A stretch of 7,388 nucleotides of DNA from Oligosphaeraceae bacterium (lineage in GTDB: Bacteria > Verrucomicrobiota > Lentisphaeria > Oligosphaerales > Oligosphaeraceae). The notes below the pieces were generated by a model. The model worked only from the letters and a program-made list of their open reading frames with translations. It was not told the origin of the DNA and ran no database searches. Shown piece after piece: positions 6,179-7,388 of the stretch. The position numbers and the translations under genes are program-made. The DNA lies in assembly GCA_012515455.1 (NCBI GenBank), contig JAAYYJ010000143.1, positions 1 through 7,388 of the forward strand, read 5' to 3'. Within the stretch, counting starts at the first letter, position 1; each line of letters opens with the position of its first letter.

Positions 6179-7063
6179 TTACTGGCGCCAGTCGCTGAAC
6201 GGAAAATCCAGGGCCAGACTTTCTTTGACAGTCAGGCCGGCGTTGTTGCTGGAGGTGCCCCATTTGGTGATGGCAAAATATTCCCGCGCGATGGAGTCGT
6301 CAAAACCGCAGAGGCGATTGCGCTGGTGGAAGCGCTGCTCGGTCGCTGCCCGCCATCTCTCTTCTGACCAGCGGATATTCTCGCCGTTCGGGCCGCGCTG
6401 ATAAATGGCCCCATCGGGGTCATTCAAGCTGTCGACAAAGGGCAGCCATTCTTCAATCTGCGAGGCATGACAACGCAGCATCTGGATTTTCTCTTCCTTG
6501 ACAGAATCGACATTGACGCTGAAGTCCCAGATGTTCTCCTGGCTGTAGGCGTCCAGGCAGACCAGAAACACCGGCACCCGGAAGCGCTGCTGCCGGGGTG
6601 CGTTCATGGTCGGGTAGGCGTTAGGCACTCCGAGTTGGTAGGCGATATAGCGCAGGGCTTCGGCGGTGTGCTGGTGGTCGATATGGATGCCGGCCAGGGG
6701 GTTGGTGACCACCGGCGGGGCAATGACGTAATCAGGGGCATAGTCACGGATGCAGTTCCACAGCCCACCCAGCATATTGCGGTCGCAGAATACTTGGGCC
6801 GGAATATGGGTGCCGTCCAGCTGGCGCAGATTCTCGTACTCGGCCCCGACTATGGCAGCACTGGCCTGGGCCTCAGCTTCACGGCGTCTGACTGTCTCCT
6901 CAAAACTCATCTCGTGATGGCCGCTGCCACCACAACTGGTGGTCACAATCTTCAAGGCCACATTGCTGCCGTAGTGCTGGCGCAAGCGCAGAAACAGCCC
7001 GGCTGCCTCAAACTCAAAGTCATCCTGATGGGCCATCACCGAGAGTACACGCAACTGTTTCAT
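6179..7063 (-). CDS. LmbE/PIG-L family zinc-dependent N-deacetylase-like protein
   Basis: The family removes acetyl groups from N-acetylglucosamine-type substrates (MshB, BshB, PIG-L); the substrate here is unknown. 294 residues, no signal peptide. The first motif is AHQDDFE (residues 11-17): His12 and Asp15 are the expected zinc ligands and Asp14 the base, with Gln13 where most members have Pro. The second is HIDH (127-130), matching the H-x-D-H site with His130 as third ligand. TTSCGGSGHHE and RRREAEAQASAAIVGAE match the 'T.Ge.g' and 'R..E...A..ilG' regions. Start 7063 is preferred over the adjacent ATG 7066 because AGG then lies 6 bases upstream. It ends at a strong terminator and is likely monocistronic, with a palindrome-overlapped promoter. 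BshB/MshB-type thiol synthesis is one option, but no partner genes are in the window; glycan or lipid sugar deacetylation is equally possible. Confidence 0.9.
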   Translation of the reverse strand: MKQLRVLSVMAHQDDFEFEAAGLFLRLRQHYGSNVALKIVTTSCGGSGHHEMSFEETVRRREAEAQASAAIVGAEYENLRQLDGTHIPAQVFCDRNMLGGLWNCIRDYAPDYVIAPPVVTNPLAGIHIDHQHTAEALRYIAYQLGVPNAYPTMNAPRQQRFRVPVFLVCLDAYSQENIWDFSVNVDSVKEEKIQMLRCHASQIEEWLPFVDSLNDPDGAIYQRGPNGENIRWSEERWRAATEQRFHQRNRLCGFDDSIAREYFAITKWGTSSNNAGLTVKESLALDFPFSDWRQ

Positions 7064-7089
7064 CATTTACCTGCTGTTGAAATGAATAA

Positions 7090-7128
7090 TCACTCCCCCG
7101 CCAGATACGCGCGGAAGACCTTCAGCAT
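7090..7128 (-). CDS. Possible 12-residue leader peptide upstream of the LmbE-like gene
   Basis: ATG (7128) to TGA encodes MLKVFRAYLAGE. It is preceded by AGG at a 6-base spacing, in the string CAGCAGGTA that also precedes the LmbE-like start. It ends 26 bases before that start and would lie about 15 bases inside the predicted transcript. No run of one amino acid suggests classical attenuation. A chance ORF of this length is common; the matching ribosome site is the only support. Confidence 0.25.
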   Translation of the reverse strand: MLKVFRAYLAGE

Positions 7129-7135
7129 AAAATAC

Positions 7136-7147
7136 CTGCTGCAGCAG
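7136..7147. promoter_or_regulatory. 12-base perfect palindrome at the predicted transcription start
   Basis: CTGCTGCAGCAG is fully self-complementary and spans the predicted start of transcription (about 7143) of the LmbE-like gene. Part of it provides the ribosome site of the leader ORF, so it may have arisen by chance. Confidence 0.25.
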
Positions 7148-7149
7148 AA

Positions 7150-7178
7150 ATAACAATCAGGTGTTTACGGGATGACAA
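7150..7178 (-). promoter_or_regulatory. Sigma-70-type promoter for the LmbE-like gene
   Basis: On the minus strand TTGTCA (7178-7173; five of six -35 positions) and TGTTAT (7155-7150; four of six -10 positions) are separated by exactly 17 bases. The predicted start near 7143 gives a leader of about 80 bases before the coding start. The -35 box lies within a palindrome, which points to control by a repressor or activator. Confidence 0.5.
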
Positions 7179-7188
7179 TTTTTGTCAT
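7172..7188. promoter_or_regulatory. Operator-like palindrome covering the -35 box
   Basis: ATGACAA (7172-7178) and TTGTCAT (7182-7188) are perfect inverted copies with a 3-base T spacer. The size and symmetry fit a dimeric DNA-binding regulator, and the left arm contains the predicted -35 hexamer of the LmbE-like gene. I cannot name the regulator, and no regulator gene is in the window. Confidence 0.5.
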
Positions 7189-7230
7189 GTTTTAGCAAGA
7201 AATTCGAGATTACCCACCATGGCTTCCAGA

Positions 7231-7307
7231 GTGCCCGGGCGGACGCCGGGACATAGCCTCCGGCTGCGGTTCCCGCCCGAAGCGGCACCGCCGGCATTAA
7301 AGGCCGG
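7231..7307. repeat. GC-rich foldback block with nested and adjacent hairpins
   Basis: Three nested stems pair GTGCC (7231-7235) with GGCAC (7284-7288), CGGGCGG (7236-7242) with CCGCCCG (7273-7279), and GCCGG (7245-7249) with CCGGC (7260-7264), giving 17 base pairs around a 10-base loop. A second hairpin follows: CCGGC (7291-7295) with GCCGG (7303-7307). The CCGGC/GCCGG unit recurs through the block, much more GC-rich than the flanking AT-rich regions. It could be a REP-type dispersed repeat, the 3' end of a neighbouring transcript, or a structured RNA. No known RNA family was recognised. Confidence 0.5.
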
Positions 7308-7326
7308 GAAATCAAGCTCTGGCCCT

Positions 7327-7356
7327 GGCCGGAGTTTGCAAAAACACAATCCGGCC
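7327..7356. other. Hairpin near the right edge of the window
   Basis: GGCCGGA (7327-7333) and TCCGGCC (7350-7356) form a perfect 7-bp stem with a 16-base A-rich loop. An alternative, overlapping pairing joins AAAAACAC in the loop with GTGTTTTT at about 7372-7379, which ends in a T-run. The + strand could thus form a terminator-like structure for a gene whose body lies elsewhere, but nothing coding precedes it on that strand here. Confidence 0.4.
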
Positions 7357-7388
7357 ATATACTAATAGAACGTGTTTTTTCATGCTCA

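Noticed and set aside
6467..7153. 228-codon plus-strand open frame opposite the LmbE-like gene
   Set aside because: The minus-strand frame carries the zinc motifs; this one has none and runs through the promoter region.
7231..7356. Known riboswitch, 6S, SRP, tmRNA or RNase P RNA in the foldback block
   Set aside because: I looked for the conserved cores of these RNAs by eye on both strands and found none; the stems alone do not identify a family.
1..7388. CRISPR array, transposon, integrase or tRNA gene
   Set aside because: No regularly spaced repeats, transposase-like frames, terminal repeats or cloverleaf sequences were seen.

Overview
The window looks like chromosomal DNA from a Gram-negative, LPS-making bacterium with a G+C-rich genome. 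Two genes belong to lipopolysaccharide biosynthesis: the 3' end of lpxK (lipid A 4'-kinase) and gmhB (heptose bisphosphate phosphatase). The pseudopilins carry an FTLIE/YTLIE signature without the usual glycine before the cleavage site, a pattern I associate from memory with Lentisphaerota and relatives in the PVC group. That taxonomic guess is an inference of moderate to low confidence, because there is no rRNA or other marker gene here.

Layout on the + strand: the 3' part of lpxK (3-443), a non-coding gap with a small hairpin and a weak promoter candidate, then a gene (637-2445) for an unrecognised 602-residue membrane protein. That protein has a signal peptide, an SH3-like beta-rich segment, an Ala/Glu/Gln-rich helical stalk, one membrane span and a cytoplasmic domain of about 200 residues.

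Layout on the - strand, in order of transcription: an LmbE/PIG-L family deacetylase-like gene (7063-6179) ending at a strong intrinsic terminator; gmhB (6097-5543); then a cluster of a DUF6941-like small protein (5372-4935), gspF (4903-3707), gspG (3635-3207) and gspH (3136-2612). The last three encode an inner-membrane platform protein and two pseudopilins of a type II secretion or type IV pilus-like machine. The secretin, ATPase and prepilin peptidase genes are not in the window. gspH and the 602-residue protein gene converge on a 166-base spacer that holds an imperfect hairpin and a G-quadruplex-type motif.

The most gene-poor part is 7064-7388. It holds a plausible promoter for the LmbE-like gene whose -35 box lies inside a 7+7 bp palindrome, a 12-codon leader ORF, and a GC-rich block able to form several hairpins. 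I see no CRISPR array, insertion sequence, tRNA or rRNA. Nothing here proves a new defence or mobile system. The best candidates for novelty are the 602-residue membrane protein, the foldback block at 7231-7356 and the regulatory layout upstream of the LmbE-like gene.
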